DNA of 64,000 nt from Episyrphus balteatus (lineage: Eukaryota > Arthropoda > Insecta > Diptera > Syrphidae). The DNA lies in NCBI RefSeq assembly GCF_945859705.1, contig NC_079135.1, positions 124,490,551 through 124,554,550 of the forward strand. Direction: 5' to 3'. Within the stretch, counting starts at the first letter, position 1; each line of letters opens with the position of its first letter. Made by a program: the position numbers and the translations under genes. This document shows positions 46,271 to 56,632 of this stretch, in pieces. The notes beneath the pieces were generated by a model. That model searched no databases. It saw nothing but the letters and a program-made list of their open reading frames with translations, and was not told where the DNA came from.

Positions 46271-47533
46271 TAGGGTTGCCATGCGTCCGGGTTTTCCCGG
46301 ACATGTACTCTTTTTTGGCTTTGTGGGGGACGTCCGGGATAGTTTCTATCAATTGTCCGGGATTGTACTCTTTTGAAGCCTTTAAAAATCTCACTTTTTG
46401 TATGCTACTCTTAATTCATTCCTTATTCAAAAAACGAATCGAGTTCATTAAAAGCGAGGCGTTTTTATTTTGGTCTATTATCTGCTCAATTCTTTTTTGT
46501 GTTCTGTTCCAATATAATCAAAACTCAAAAATGTGCGTATGAGGTACTGGTTAGTTAATTCTCTGACCAACAAAAATTTATTTTAATAATTTATTTAAAT
46601 TTTATTATTTATTACTATATTTATTATTATATTTTAATAATTTATTTAAATTTTATTATTTATTACAGTAGGTACCTTAAAGGTGCAAAATTTTAAATGA
46701 TTAAGAAAAATATAGGGCCGCTTAAGTAAGTTGCTAAGTCAAAAAGACCATTTCTTAACTTAAATAGTAACTTACTAAAAATTCTATTAGCATTTAACTA
46801 AGGGTCAATTTTTCAATAGTCAGTTAAACAGTCATTTAGTACTTATTCCTAAGGATAGAGAAAAAATCAATTTTTCAACAAGCAGATATAGCTTATTCCT
46901 TAGAATAAAACTATCTGCTTCTTTCAGAGACGAATAAAAATTATTCTAAAGAATAAACTCAACAAAAATATTGTGTCAGTTGTCAAAGCTGTTTTGAAAG
47001 AATTTTGAAAAAAATACAGTGGAACACAAGAAAACAAAAACAATCATGAATAAAAATGACGTTTAATTTTAAATATTTTTGAATAAATTATTCTTGATTG
47101 AAAAATTCAATGTTTTTATCTGATTGTTTATGAGCCTAATAACTTTATTCGTCGAACAGTTAACTGACCTTTTATCAGAAGATTGAAAAATTGGCTCTAA
47201 ATCGTTTAAAATTTTGAGCAATTGGATTTTAATGGAATTTTAAATTTTTTTTACTGTAACTACATTCCAACTTTTGTAATATTAGCTAAAATTTTTACTT
47301 TTATTTTTTTTTTTTGTGAAAAAAATAAGAAAAAAATGCTACGGGAACAAGGGTTAAAGATGTGATTTTTAGTTAAATTTTGAAAAGATTGTTCCGCTTT
47401 TTTTTGTTTCTATAAAACTATGCATTCCTTTTGTCCTAGTTTTGTACTCTTTTTTGTGTCCTTATTTGTCCGGGAAAGTCCGGGATTTTACATCTCGATT
47501 ACTAGTTTCGTCAAAATACATCTGGTAACCCTA
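46271..47533. mobile_element. hAT-like element with 8-bp target duplication
   Basis: The ends are TAGGGTTGCCA (46,271) and TGGTAACCCTA (to 47,533), flanked by identical 8-bp repeats TTTAGGCT at 46,263-46,270 and 47,534-47,541. Subterminal phrases are also mirrored: TCCGGG…CCCGGACATGTACTCTTTTTT on the left and GTACTCTTTTTTGTGTCC…TCCGGGAAAGTCCGGG on the right. The 8-bp duplication and TAGGGTTRCCA ends fit hAT. Length is 1.26 kb, but the middle 400 bp is a younger MITE, and no transposase remains. Confidence 0.85.
46801..47198. mobile_element. MITE nested in the hAT-like element (about 400 bp)
   Basis: The left end AGGGTCAATTTTTCAATAGT is mirrored at 47,181-47,198 by GATTGAAAAATTGGCTCT. Inside, CAGTTAAACAGTC pairs with GAACAGTTAACTGACC, and the motif TATTC(C/T)(T/A)(A/T)AGAATAA recurs. 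The arms are imperfect and about 60 bp long. No reading frame. Confidence 0.65.
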
Positions 47534-47536
47534 TTT

Positions 47537-47674
47537 AGGCTTAATTTATTCACTCGCCACTAAATTTAAAATCTCCATTAAAAATTTGAAAACTGTCAAA
47601 TCGCATATACATTTTAAAATTTCCCTTTTTAAATTGCGATTTTAAATTTAATGGAGTGTGAATAAATTGGGCCT
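47537..47674. mobile_element. 138-bp MITE whose edge was the hAT insertion site
   Basis: It begins AGGCTTAATTTATTCACTCG and ends …GTGTGAATAAATTGGGCCT, with further pairing of CTAAATTTAAAATC and GATTTTAAATTTAATGG. Its first bases (AGGCT) lie inside the hAT element's right target duplication, so the hAT element landed in the end of this MITE. Confidence 0.65.
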
Positions 47675-48024
47675 TAGAGGCTTTTTCAATATACTATTGA
47701 AATAAATCAGTAAAGTAGAAGAATAAGTACTATATTATTTGGACTTTTTAAATTAATGATTTAATATAGCTTTTTACTGCCTTTAGTCCATACAAAAATT
47801 TGGCCTTTCGTCCCGGTGGAGATCACTTATAATAATCAGTTGACTTATCGTGAGACACTTTGTCAAAATGAAAATTTTGTTGAATTTAGATAGATTTTAC
47901 TAACAAAAATCTAATGCAAGATTAAGTAGGTAACTAGAATAGCTATTTCCACATTTGAATTACTAAAAATCAAAGAAATAAAAAAATAAAAAAAAAAAAT
48001 AATTAAATATATTATTATATTCAC

Positions 48025-48255
48025 CTTATCAGCTGGAATAGTCCGAGACATTTTCGGTGTGGCTGTTGTCTTCTTAATGCTGTTTGGGGTCGAATGGTTT
48101 GTTGTTGTTGTTGAGGAAGTGTTTGTTGTTGTTGTTAATGTTGTCACACCCCCACAACCCCCAGTTGTTATAATAGACGTTGCAGCTATAACTGTTGTCG
48201 GATGCAAGGGTGGCGGGGTTGTTGGCGATGGTGTTTCAACTGATGTCGAAGACAT
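48025..48255 (-). CDS. First coding exon of an unidentified Ser/Thr-rich protein (5' partial gene)
   Basis: The 77 codons run from ATG at 48,255 to an AAG followed by GTGAAT, a good splice donor, so the exon ends in phase 0 and the gene continues to lower coordinates. The peptide is a Thr/Ser/Pro-rich leader (VETPSPTTPPPLHP, then a poly-Thr segment), ending in a more ordinary segment, KMSRTIPADK. Past the donor the frame turns into AT-rich hydrophobic translation, which supports an intron there. The matching downstream exons are not recognisable in this window. Function unknown. The upstream A/T-rich DNA with a GC-richer start near 50 kb suits a long fly 5' leader. Its orientation is away from the zinc-finger gene at 56.6 kb. 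Confidence 0.6.
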
Positions 48256-50060
48256 TTTTACAAAATTTCTCTTCTTTCGTTGCGTGTTATAATTTATATT
48301 CTTTTTAAAATTTTATTTAAAAAAAAAGAAAAAAAAAACCTTGAAAAGGTAGTAGTTTCTTCTTTCGTTGCTTTTTTGTTTTAATCCTTCTCTTTTTTTT
48401 TATTATTATTCTTCTTTTTTTGTATTTTCTATTACTCCTTGATTTCTGCTATTACTCTTGCCACTCTTTTACTTTGGGGGCGAACAAGCAAAAAAAAAAA
48501 AACACGAACAAGAGGATTTTTCGCCCCCTTTTTTTTCGCTCAACTTCCACTAAAAATATTGATTTGCAAAAAAAAAACAAGAATCTTTTTGCAAATTCAA
48601 TTTGTTTCACAACAAAAACAAAACATATAAATGGAAATAGCTAGCTTCTGCTGTTCCAGGGCCACGAATGAACGAAAGAAAAAAGCAAAAAACAAACGCA
48701 AAAAAAAACTTCTTGAATCAATTTTTATTGCACATTTTTTTTCTCTCAAAGCCTAATTAATTTTAAATTGTGTAACCCTTTGCACTTGTATTAAATATCT
48801 AACTGGATATCAATTAGAGAGAAGAAAAAATAAAGACAACAAATAAACACAAAGGCACGGTGCCCGTTGATGCACGTTTCCTTTTTTTATTTAACGATTT
48901 TTCATTGATTTTTGATTTCTTCATGTAAACATCACCAACATAAAAAAAATTCACGTCCGAACAAGAACGAAAACAGACAAAATCACACACACAAATAAAT
49001 ATATCTCGTTCAAGTCGAGAGAAAAGGATCAGAAAAGGTAAAAAGGAAAAAAGGTGTAGGTGCTTCGCGCACACTAATACACCACTACGAGACAAAAGAC
49101 AACAACAACAGTAGCAATACGCGTATATTTGGGGAGAGAGAAGAGAAACACACGAAAAGGTGAAAATCACAGCAGGAATAACGAGAGACGGCGACGACGA
49201 TGAAGGTGCTTTTGGAAATTCTTCTTTTTCGTTAATTTTCTTCCAATTGCATGTCGATAACGATTTTTTTACGAGTGTTGTTGTTTTTTTTTTTTTTTCA
49301 ACAACTTCTTGCACTTTAAGAAAGATAATCCTTTTTTTTTCTTTGAGTGGTAGTTTCACTCACTCCCACTTTTTTGTTGGTATTTTTATTTTAGTTGATA
49401 AAAAGACAGGTTGTTTGTGTATCTTTTTTATCTTGTTGGGTTTGTTTCTCTTTTTCACACTAGAAGAAGAGGACGAATTTATTTGAAAAAAAAAAAAAAA
49501 AAATCCAAGACGAAAAGGCAAGAAGAAAAAAAATATGTCTATTTATTTTGGAAGAGAAATTTTCAAGGCAGAATGAAAGAAACAACACTATTGTATAGCA
49601 ATCGCGATTACTCTTTGTTAGAAAGAGATGTACTGATTTATTATTATTGTGTGTGATGGTGGATTTTCCTTGGGATTATTTTTTTCCCACTTGGCGATGA
49701 TTGATTTTTTTCCTATTTTCGTTAAATTTTTTATTTTTCTTGTAAAAAATTTTCAACTTTTTTTTTTTTTGGGGATTTGTCACATAATAATCACTATCAT
49801 TTATTGATAAACGGGTTATTTATTTCAATTTATTTTTTAACCGAATTTTCGACCGTGTCGTCGTCGTGCAGAGTCGGATATCGTCCGTCACTCGCCACTC
49901 TACGCCACACAAATGTCAACTTTTTTCTCGAAACTGACTGATCTGACTGGACTGGTTTTTTTTTTTTGCTTTTACGTGGAGGAGAGTTGCAGTGCACACA
50001 TACACCATACAAATATTACACATTTTTTTTACATAGAGCAAAGTGCAGTGCAGCAAAAGA
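48256..50060 (-). other. Probable 5' leader and promoter region of the minus-strand gene
   Basis: No coding sequence is supported; frames here on both strands are homopolymer-driven. Read on the minus strand, the block at 49,850-49,910 is GC-richer (GTGGCGTAGAGTGGCGAGTG…CGACGACGACACGG) and is followed by long A-rich and CAACAA-rich sequence down to the ATG, as seen in long insect 5' UTRs. The start site itself is not resolved. Confidence 0.4.
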
Positions 50061-51250
50061 AGAAGAGATATATCGAGTTCTTTCGTATTGTTTTTGTATT
50101 GCTTTGCTGTTTTATCTTGTTTGTTTTGTTGGTAGTTCATTTGTTGGGTTTGGTGTTGAAGTGAGATGGATAGTTGTATGGTGGGTGTTTGGTTGTTTCA
50201 GTCTTTCTAATTGGAAAAAGAAAGGTGTCCATCTTGAATTTGGAAAATGTTTCGTTTAGTTTTGGTGGAGTTGCCAGATAGTTTGTTTTTCGACTCGGAT
50301 AAATAGGTGAGTTTGGATAATGTGTTCGGGACTTAAGGTGTGGTAAGTAAGGCTGTAACAACATTGGCTCAAAAAGTGAAAAATAGATTTTTTCCGAAAA
50401 AAAAATTGTTTTCTATCACCACAGCTGAAAACCAAAATCAGATTTTTTTTCTCGCAAATCAATGTGCGTCTCAAAGCTGTTGGCCACAACGGAAAGGTAT
50501 GCGGTAGGGGTACAGTTAATTGCATGAACAAAAATCCACACCTTAATTTTGATGTTCCAGTTTGGAATAGTTTTCCAGTTTGGAATACCCTTTCGATATG
50601 GTCATGCCTTCGGTGCAGTGCAATAACATCCGCGGCAGTAACCCCTGCAATTGTTATTACCTAAATGAAAAGGAAATATCCCCTGCAGGCTTTATTTCCT
50701 TTTTAATATGACAATTACACCCGTGGGTGTTATAGCGTTTTCTTATTTTTTTTTTTTCAGTTTTAACTGAGCCACTGTACAAGATAGGAAAACAAAAAAT
50801 AGCAGTGCTACGTGCCATACACTTTGATTAAGGTATGGGAGGGGGTTTAAGCTTAAAGCGTAAATTTTGGTTTGAAAATAATTTGCATACTTTTTTCAGA
50901 AACTAGAAAAAAAAACTCAAAAATGTATCCTCTGAAGATAAATTTTGACAACTAAAAATTTATCTTTTCACCTCGAACAGTTTTTGATTATTTTATCATT
51001 AAAATTAAAAACAAAATTGTGTGAGAAAGTTTACCATACTTCGGTAATTTTTCCATAAAAATTTTAACGGCTGATTTACTACATTTACCATTTTACTTCG
51101 TTTACAACGTCAGTGCATCTTCGTCTCCAGTAAGAAGCATGAGTGTGCAAATTGTTTTTCTGTGGTGAATAAGATCGTTTTTTATACGGTGTGATTCGAT
51201 CCCTTGTGTGAATTGTGTTAAATATTTGGCTGAGGATAAATAGTTGACAC
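50061..51250. other. Intergenic region between the two divergent genes, left part
   Basis: No gene. Around 50,470-50,612 lies a degraded member of the 52,131 MITE family: it shares TTGGCCACAACGGAAAGGTA and ATGCGGTAG, but its right arm (ATACCCTTTCGATATGGTC) is only weakly complementary. The frame across it (50,464-50,664) is spurious. Confidence 0.5.
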
Positions 51251-51361
51251 ATTGACTTAATATATATGGACTGCTAGAAGTCAGCTAAGGTTGGTTCCAC
51301 TTGTTTCTTGCCGATACAAGCACCCTAATCAAAAGCGGAGAATAAGTGCAACATTTTTGAC
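51251..51361 (+). repeat. 110-bp dispersed repeat, copy 1
   Basis: It matches 54,591-54,700 in the same orientation at about 85 percent by eye, both running from ATTGACTTAATATATATGGA through GGTTGGTTCCACTTGTTTCT to AGTGCAACATTTTTGAC. It is likely the conserved part of an older element family. Confidence 0.75.
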
Positions 51362-51767
51362 AATCGATATTCGCGCTAAAAAATTAAAAAAAAATTAACA
51401 AACAAAAAATATTAAAACAATTTTTTTCCAAACACTTTTTTTTATTATTTATTAGGTGTGTTTTTTTGTTTATCTATATAGATTTTGTGCAAAAAAACGA
51501 CATCGGGATTTTTGAAATCCATGCAAACATTTGGCACCACTGTACATATACTTTGGCAGCTGTCTGTCAAAAATGTTGCTTTTGTTTTTTTTTTTATTTT
51601 AACTCCGAAGTGGGAAGGCCATTACATCCATGTTGGATGCAAACAAAAATTTTCATATGGCCATGGCATCCATGTTGGATTCAAAAAAATTGTTTTTTCA
51701 CAAAAAACCAAAAATTATCTGTATATTCTTAGCTACATTTTAAGACCATGACCATTAACATTAGTTG

Positions 51768-51905
51768 CGTGGCTACACAGTGTTGTGCCCAATCACGTTC
51801 CAATTCACATTTTCTAGGAACAAACGTCAAAAAGAGGAAAACCCTCACCCCTCTTGCCTACAAACTGACTGGTTAGGCGATTGAAAAATCACCGTGTAGC
51901 CCGGC
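51768..51905. mobile_element. Short MITE (about 140 bp)
   Basis: The left end GCGTGGCTACACAGTG and right end CACCGTGTAGCCCGGC form an imperfect inverted pair, extended by CAATCACG versus CGATTGAAAAATCAC. Just upstream (51,616-51,700) is a separate two-unit tandem repeat of about 42 bp containing CATCCATGTTGGAT. Confidence 0.55.
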
Positions 51906-52130
51906 ACTTACGAATCAATTTTTAATTTTTGTTTATTTTGTATATCAAACTACTAAAAAAAATATGTGAAGTTTGCTTCGCTCAGCGTTTCGCTCTATAT
52001 GCTCGGTTTCGGTCGTATTATCCTCTGAGCAGATCGATGAAGCCCAGAGCTAAAAATTTTTGTGCTCTAATATGTCTGAGGTAAAAAATAAACACTGATA
52101 TTTTGTATGACAGTTGTTGTGTAATCTGCA

Positions 52131-52308
52131 TAAAGGCTTGGCCACACCGGAGGGTATGCGGTAGAGGTACGGGTAGAGGTAACGGTACTTATATGAACAA
52201 AATTTCAAACTGACACATCAACGTTCAGATGTGGAATTTTTTTCATACAAATATCGTTACCGCTACCCGTACCGCTACCGCATACCCTCCGGTGTGGCCA
52301 AGCCTTTA
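52131..52308. mobile_element. 178-bp palindromic MITE
   Basis: The arms of about 60 bp begin TAAAGGCTTGGCCACACCGG and end with the exact inverse. Pairing continues inward through GAGGGTATGCGGTAG and GGTACGGGTAG with few mismatches. The loop is about 55 bp. A degraded relative is at 50,470-50,612. Confidence 0.88.
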
Positions 52309-52501
52309 AAGGTAAAAAAGAAAAACGCCAACTATTGAGGTGAAAAGATAAAATGTCAGCTGTCGAAAATGTATCATTCTCTGGGAGCCAGTCAAATTTT
52401 TATTATTAGAGGATACATTAATGAAATGAAAACTCAAAATAAAGAATGGAAAATACGAAAGAAATACAACATTATGAGTGTATATTAAGGCAAAAACAGT
52501 A

Positions 52502-52742
52502 GGGGTATTCACGATCCGGTGCAACCAAAAGGTGTAAAATTGCTAAATTTTATTTTTTTACTTCTACAACTGCAAAAGACAAATTTTGCATCGTTGTATT
52601 TTATTTTTGCAATAGGGTAAGGGTATTGAAAAGTGTAAAAAAGTTATAGTCTGTATATTTTGTTATTTTAATTGAAGAAAAAGTTACACTTTCGCACTTT
52701 TACAACGATACAAGACCATTTGCATCGAATCGTGAATACCCC
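52502..52742. mobile_element. MITE family C, copy 1
   Basis: Ends GGGGTATTCACGATCCGGTG and the inverse CGAATCGTGAATACCCC. The interior carries CAAAAGACAAATTTTGCA, ATTGCAATAGGG and TTACACTTTCGCACTTTTAC. It is one of four members of the family between 52.5 and 54.3 kb. Confidence 0.8.
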
Positions 52743-53094
52743 AAGTATTTTTTAATATATTTCACTTTATTGATGGTGAAAAAAATTGGTAGTGCATGAG
52801 AATCAAAAATAAAATTCACAGAACAATGCGTGTTGGAAGCAGGGTTGTATAAAATATCAATTAAAAAAAAAATGCCTTTGATATTAAAAAAATAAGATTT
52901 TTTGTAAATAAATAAAATTTGCATTAACTAAAAAAAAAAAAAACAATTTGTTGCAACTCAAAAAAAAAAATTGCGTTAAAAAAAATTTTATTGCAACTAA
53001 AAAATATTTGGATTGAAAATAAATTTTTTATTACAAATACAAATAAATTTTTTGCATTAAAAAAAATTTTATTGCAAGTACAAAATTGTATGCA

Positions 53095-53310
53095 CTGAAA
53101 AAAATTCAATGCAAAATGTATGCATTAAATATTTTTTTTTTTAAATTTTTGTAGATTTTCTTACAATTTTGGCTATTTTAACTATAATATTGAACCTAAT
53201 GTATGGTCAAATAGCCAAAATTGTAAAATATTCGATTAATATTAAAAACAAAATATTTAATGCACACATTTTGCATTGATTTTTTTTTTGTTCAATGCAA
53301 AAATTTTTTT
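53095..53310. repeat. Palindromic repeat with flanking simple sequence
   Basis: CAATGCAAAATGTATGCATT and ACAATTTTGGCTATTT on the left pair with AAATAGCCAAAATTGT and TGCACACATTTTGCATTG on the right. The preceding 170 bp (52,925-53,095) is a chain of TTGCAACT/TTGCATTA motifs with poly-A. Confidence 0.65.
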
Positions 53311-53547
53311 ATTTACAATAAAGGACCCCACACATTTTGTATGGGAAGTGGCCCTGGGTGAAATTGTATGAAATTTTAGTATGTTGTTCTCTTGAAGCTC
53401 TTGATCAAAAGTTGATATGGGCAGAAAGTAAAAAAATGGGCAGTTTTTAAGATAGCGGGTTTTTTTTCGATGATGATCTCAAACCTTTTATAAGGGATAG
53501 TAACTCTATATGTTGTGTTTTAAGCCATTTTTTAGTGGAGTTCATAG

Positions 53548-53766
53548 GTTTTTAGGGTCGCTGAATCCAAATCCGAAGTCCATTTTGCCTAATCAGGTAA
53601 GGTTTTAAAGATAACCTCAAAAAATGTCACAGCCTCAAAAAATTTTTTGTGTTTTGATCTGTGAGTGCGACTATATTAAATATATGTTTTTTGGGTCGCT
53701 AAAACCAGATTCGAAGTCTATTTTGTCCTATCACGTCAGGTTTTCGAGATAACCTCAAAAAAGTTG
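53548..53766 (+). repeat. Degenerate two-unit tandem repeat (about 139-bp period)
   Basis: 53,548-53,628 and 53,687-53,766 share GGGTCGCT(G/A)AA, CGAAGTC(C/T)ATTTTG, AGGTTTT and GATAACCTCAAAAA. No reading frame. Confidence 0.6.
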
Positions 53767-53768
53767 TT

Positions 53769-53884
53769 CGTTACAATAGGGTAAGCGTATTGTCTGTATA
53801 TTTGGTTATTTTAGTTTACGAAAATATTACCCTTTTGCACTTTTACAATGATACAAGACCATTTGCATCGAATCGTGAATACCT
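53769..53884. mobile_element. MITE family C, copy 2 (partial)
   Basis: It holds only the right part of the family: CAATAGGGTAAG, TGTCTGTATAT, CTTTTGCACTTTTAC and the terminal CGAATCGTGAATACC. The left end is missing. Confidence 0.65.
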
Positions 53885-53889
53885 CTATT

Positions 53890-54090
53890 ATCTAATACTG
53901 CAACTACAAAAGACAAATTTTGCACAATTGTATTTTTTGTTACAATAGGTTTAGGGTATAGCAAAAGTGCAGAAGTGTAAGAAAAATTCTAGTCTATTAT
54001 ATTTGGTGTTTTTAGTGTAAGAAAATGTTACACTTTTGCACTTTTGTAACGATACAAGACCATTTTTGCATCAAATCGTGAATACCCCTA
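53890..54090. mobile_element. MITE family C, copy 3
   Basis: It contains CAACTACAAAAGACAAATTT, CAATAGG, TTACACTTTTGCACTTTTGT and the right terminus AATCGTGAATACCCCT. Its left end runs directly from copy 2. Confidence 0.65.
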
Positions 54091-54106
54091 CTTATATTTT
54101 GTTATT

Positions 54107-54300
54107 AGGAGTATTCACGATTCGATGTAAATGGTCTCGTATCGTTGCAAAAGTGTAACATTAACTTACACTTAAAAAAAAACCCAAATACCTACATATA
54201 CAGACTACAATTTTTTTTACACTTTTGAAATTTTGCAATATCATAGCCCTATTGCAACAAAAAAAATAAAATGGTGCAAAAGTTGTCCGTTGTAGTAGTA
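54107..54300. mobile_element. MITE family C, copy 4 (inverted)
   Basis: It reads GGAGTATTCACGATTCGATG, TCTCGTATCGTTGCAAAAGT and CCTATTGCAACAAAA, the inverse of the order in copies 1-3. Only 17 bp separate it from copy 3, giving a head-to-head pair. Confidence 0.7.
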
Positions 54301-54590
54301 GGCATCATTATTTTTAATTTTTCTGTCGGGAAAAACTATCAAAAAATGCGTTTGAAAGTTTTTACTTTTTCACTTTTTGCAAAAAGTGGACGTTCAGTTT
54401 CAGTTATATTGGTACGCAGATCGAGCTAAATTTTAGCCGAGCAAAAAATTACAACACAAGTTATCGATAATTTGCATGGGATTCATTTTAGCTCGGCTAA
54501 AATTTTTCGATAATTTGTATGGAAACTAAAATTTAGCGAGATATGTATACTAGACTTAATACTTAAAAAAGTGGTAAATTTACATAAAGC

Positions 54591-54700
54591 ATTGACTTAA
54601 TATATATGGACTGCTAAAAGCATATTCAGGTTGGTTCCACTTGTTTCTTCGCGATACTAGCGCCCTAAAAAAAGCGGAGAATAAGTGCAACATTTTTGAC
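54591..54700 (+). repeat. 110-bp dispersed repeat, copy 2
   Basis: Direct-orientation partner of 51,251-51,361. Immediately upstream (54,429-54,540) is a short imperfect palindrome with AGCTAAATTTTAGCCGAGC and GCTCGGCTAAAATTTTTCG. Confidence 0.75.
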
Positions 54701-54744
54701 GAAGTGCGAAAGGAACAAATATACAAAAACAGAGAAAGCACTAC

Positions 54745-54995
54745 CTTTGAACCATGGTATAAAAAGACAAGGTATGATCATTAGAGCCGCCATCTTACAA
54801 AATGGGGTAATAAGGTTTTGACGTTTGGCATTTGGCAAAGTCAAAAGCAACAACAATTTACAAGACAAATTTGTTTACAACAACAATTTCAATGGGCTGG
54901 GCTGTCAAAACCTTAAGTAGCCATAAGTTTTGACAGTTCTCGATACTGAGTTTTTTCTAATGATCATACCTTCTCTATTTATACCATGCCTTTAA
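54745..54995. mobile_element. MITE (about 250 bp)
   Basis: The left end CCATGGTATAAAAAGACAAG with GTATGATCATT is mirrored at the right by AATGATCATACCTTCTC and TATTTATACCATGCC. Internal TTTTGAC motifs are also inversely placed. No reading frame. Confidence 0.8.
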
Positions 54996-55133
54996 ACGAC
55001 AGATGTCATTCACTAAAAGTTTCCTCTTTTCGCCGTCTAAGGTTATACCGCTAGTAGAGCTAGAAAGATGTGGAATCATTTTTTTTTTCAATTTTTGTAT
55101 GGAAAAGTCAAACGACTAGCAGTCAATGACATT

Positions 55134-55380
55134 AAGGTATAACTACAATTACCTAAAAAGTGAAAAAGTGGGAAATTTACAAAAGTAATTTTTTTTATTT
55201 CTTTCTAGCTATTTGTTTACAAAAATTATTTTTAATTTTGTGGTCAAAAAAACTGTCACAAAATGAGTTTGAAAATTTTCACTTTTTGACTCATTTTCGT
55301 TGGAGAAACTATCACAAAACGCGTTTGAAAATTTTCACTTTTTCACTTTTTGCAAAAAGTGGCCGTTGTAGTTATGCCTT
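55134..55380. mobile_element. MITE (247 bp) with internal tandem motif
   Basis: AAGGTATAACTACAA at the left matches TTGTAGTTATGCCTT at the right. Inside, GTTTGAAAATTTTCACTTTT occurs twice in tandem, and a related fragment with the same TTTTTGCAAAAAGTGG end lies at 54,284-54,400. Confidence 0.7.
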
Positions 55381-56632
55381 TATCGTTATATTTCGTTATC
55401 GAATTTTTGTATGGAAAATTTCGTTTCTCGTACTAAGCTTTAGGCTCCTATGTATACATAAATAGCTCATCTAACCGTTTAATACACTACATTTTTAAAG
55501 CACTTAAATTCAGCCCATCAAGCACCTTCATTATTTCGGATAAACATGGCTCCCAAACCCCCGAATCGCTTCGCCTGCCATCTACCTCAAACTAGCCAAA
55601 CAAAACTTACCCATACAAATTCCAACCAAAACGCATCTCATCGCAAACAAAAAAAATCCCCACAGCATCTGGATAATAAAAGCAAAAAAAAAACTTCCAG
55701 TTGGAGGCCATATTTATCCGCGTCACTATATTATCCCCCACAAACCCAAATGTCAAATCAAAAAAGAATGTCAATTAATTTTTCCATTTTATATCCCAAC
55801 AGGAAGAAAGAAAATCAACGACAAAAAAGGAATTAAGAAAAAAAATCTCCCCACAGCTCTTTTTTATATTAACCAGAGCAAAAAGAAGAAATCAAAAAAA
55901 AAAAAAAATTTTCTCCATCGTGTCCGACGAACGACGACAAACTTTGCTCGCTCTGCGAAAGAAAATTTGAAAAAGTGAAAATTTTATATTTTTTATTTTT
56001 CTATAAAAATGCATAAAAGAAAATTCCAAAAAATGTTATATGTGAGATAGTTAATATCCAAATAAACTTTGTTGTTTGTTATTTTTTCTTTTTTAACTAT
56101 GTTTTTTTATGTGTTAAAAAAAATTTTTCCCAAAAAGAAGAGAATTTGAGCATTTATAAATAAGAAGAAAAAAAAAATTTATCGTCGTGAACGTGAATTT
56201 TGGATGAAAAATTCACACACACATACATTCACAAAAATAAGCACACATACATATACAAACAAACACACCAACGTAACGTTCATTTATTAAGTGAAAAATC
56301 AGAAAGAAAAAGAAAAACGAACAAAAAAAAGGAGAGATTGAGAGGAAAAACGCAGAAGAAAGAAGCAAGAGGCAAATAATAGCAAAGGCAAAGGAAAAGT
56401 TGTGAACTTTTTTGCTTGCTACTGCTTCATCTATCCATTCTCCAAATCTCCTTCATCCAGCAGCTCCGTGGAGCTCTTCCCCACACACCCTTCTCTTTTT
56501 TTCTTATGCTTTTTTTTTATTCCCACTAAATCGTGAGTGAGAAAGACACAAAAAAAAAAAAAAAAAAACCCAGGAAGCATCATCTTCTTGATTAAGACTT
56601 CCACAGAGTTTCCATAGAATCTCTTCGAAATC
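55381..56632 (+). other. Upstream region and probable 5' leader of the zinc-finger gene
   Basis: No separate gene is supported; the 96-codon frame at 55,546-55,836 is Lys/Asn/Ser-rich filler. A GC-richer block at 55,914-55,960 (CATCGTGTCCGACGAACGAC) is a plausible transcription start area. It is followed by a purine-rich, A-rich sequence to the ATG, as in long fly 5' UTRs. One or more introns may lie within it. Confidence 0.4.

Noticed and set aside
48814..49359. 181-codon minus-strand frame
   Set aside because: Lys/Phe/Cys-rich low complexity with homopolymer runs and no domain. Better explained as an open stretch in the 5' leader of the minus-strand gene.
50464..50664. 66-codon frame with repeated VWNS/VWNT phrase
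   Set aside because: It lies over a degraded MITE. The repeated phrase reflects a short DNA repeat (CCAGTTTGGAATA).
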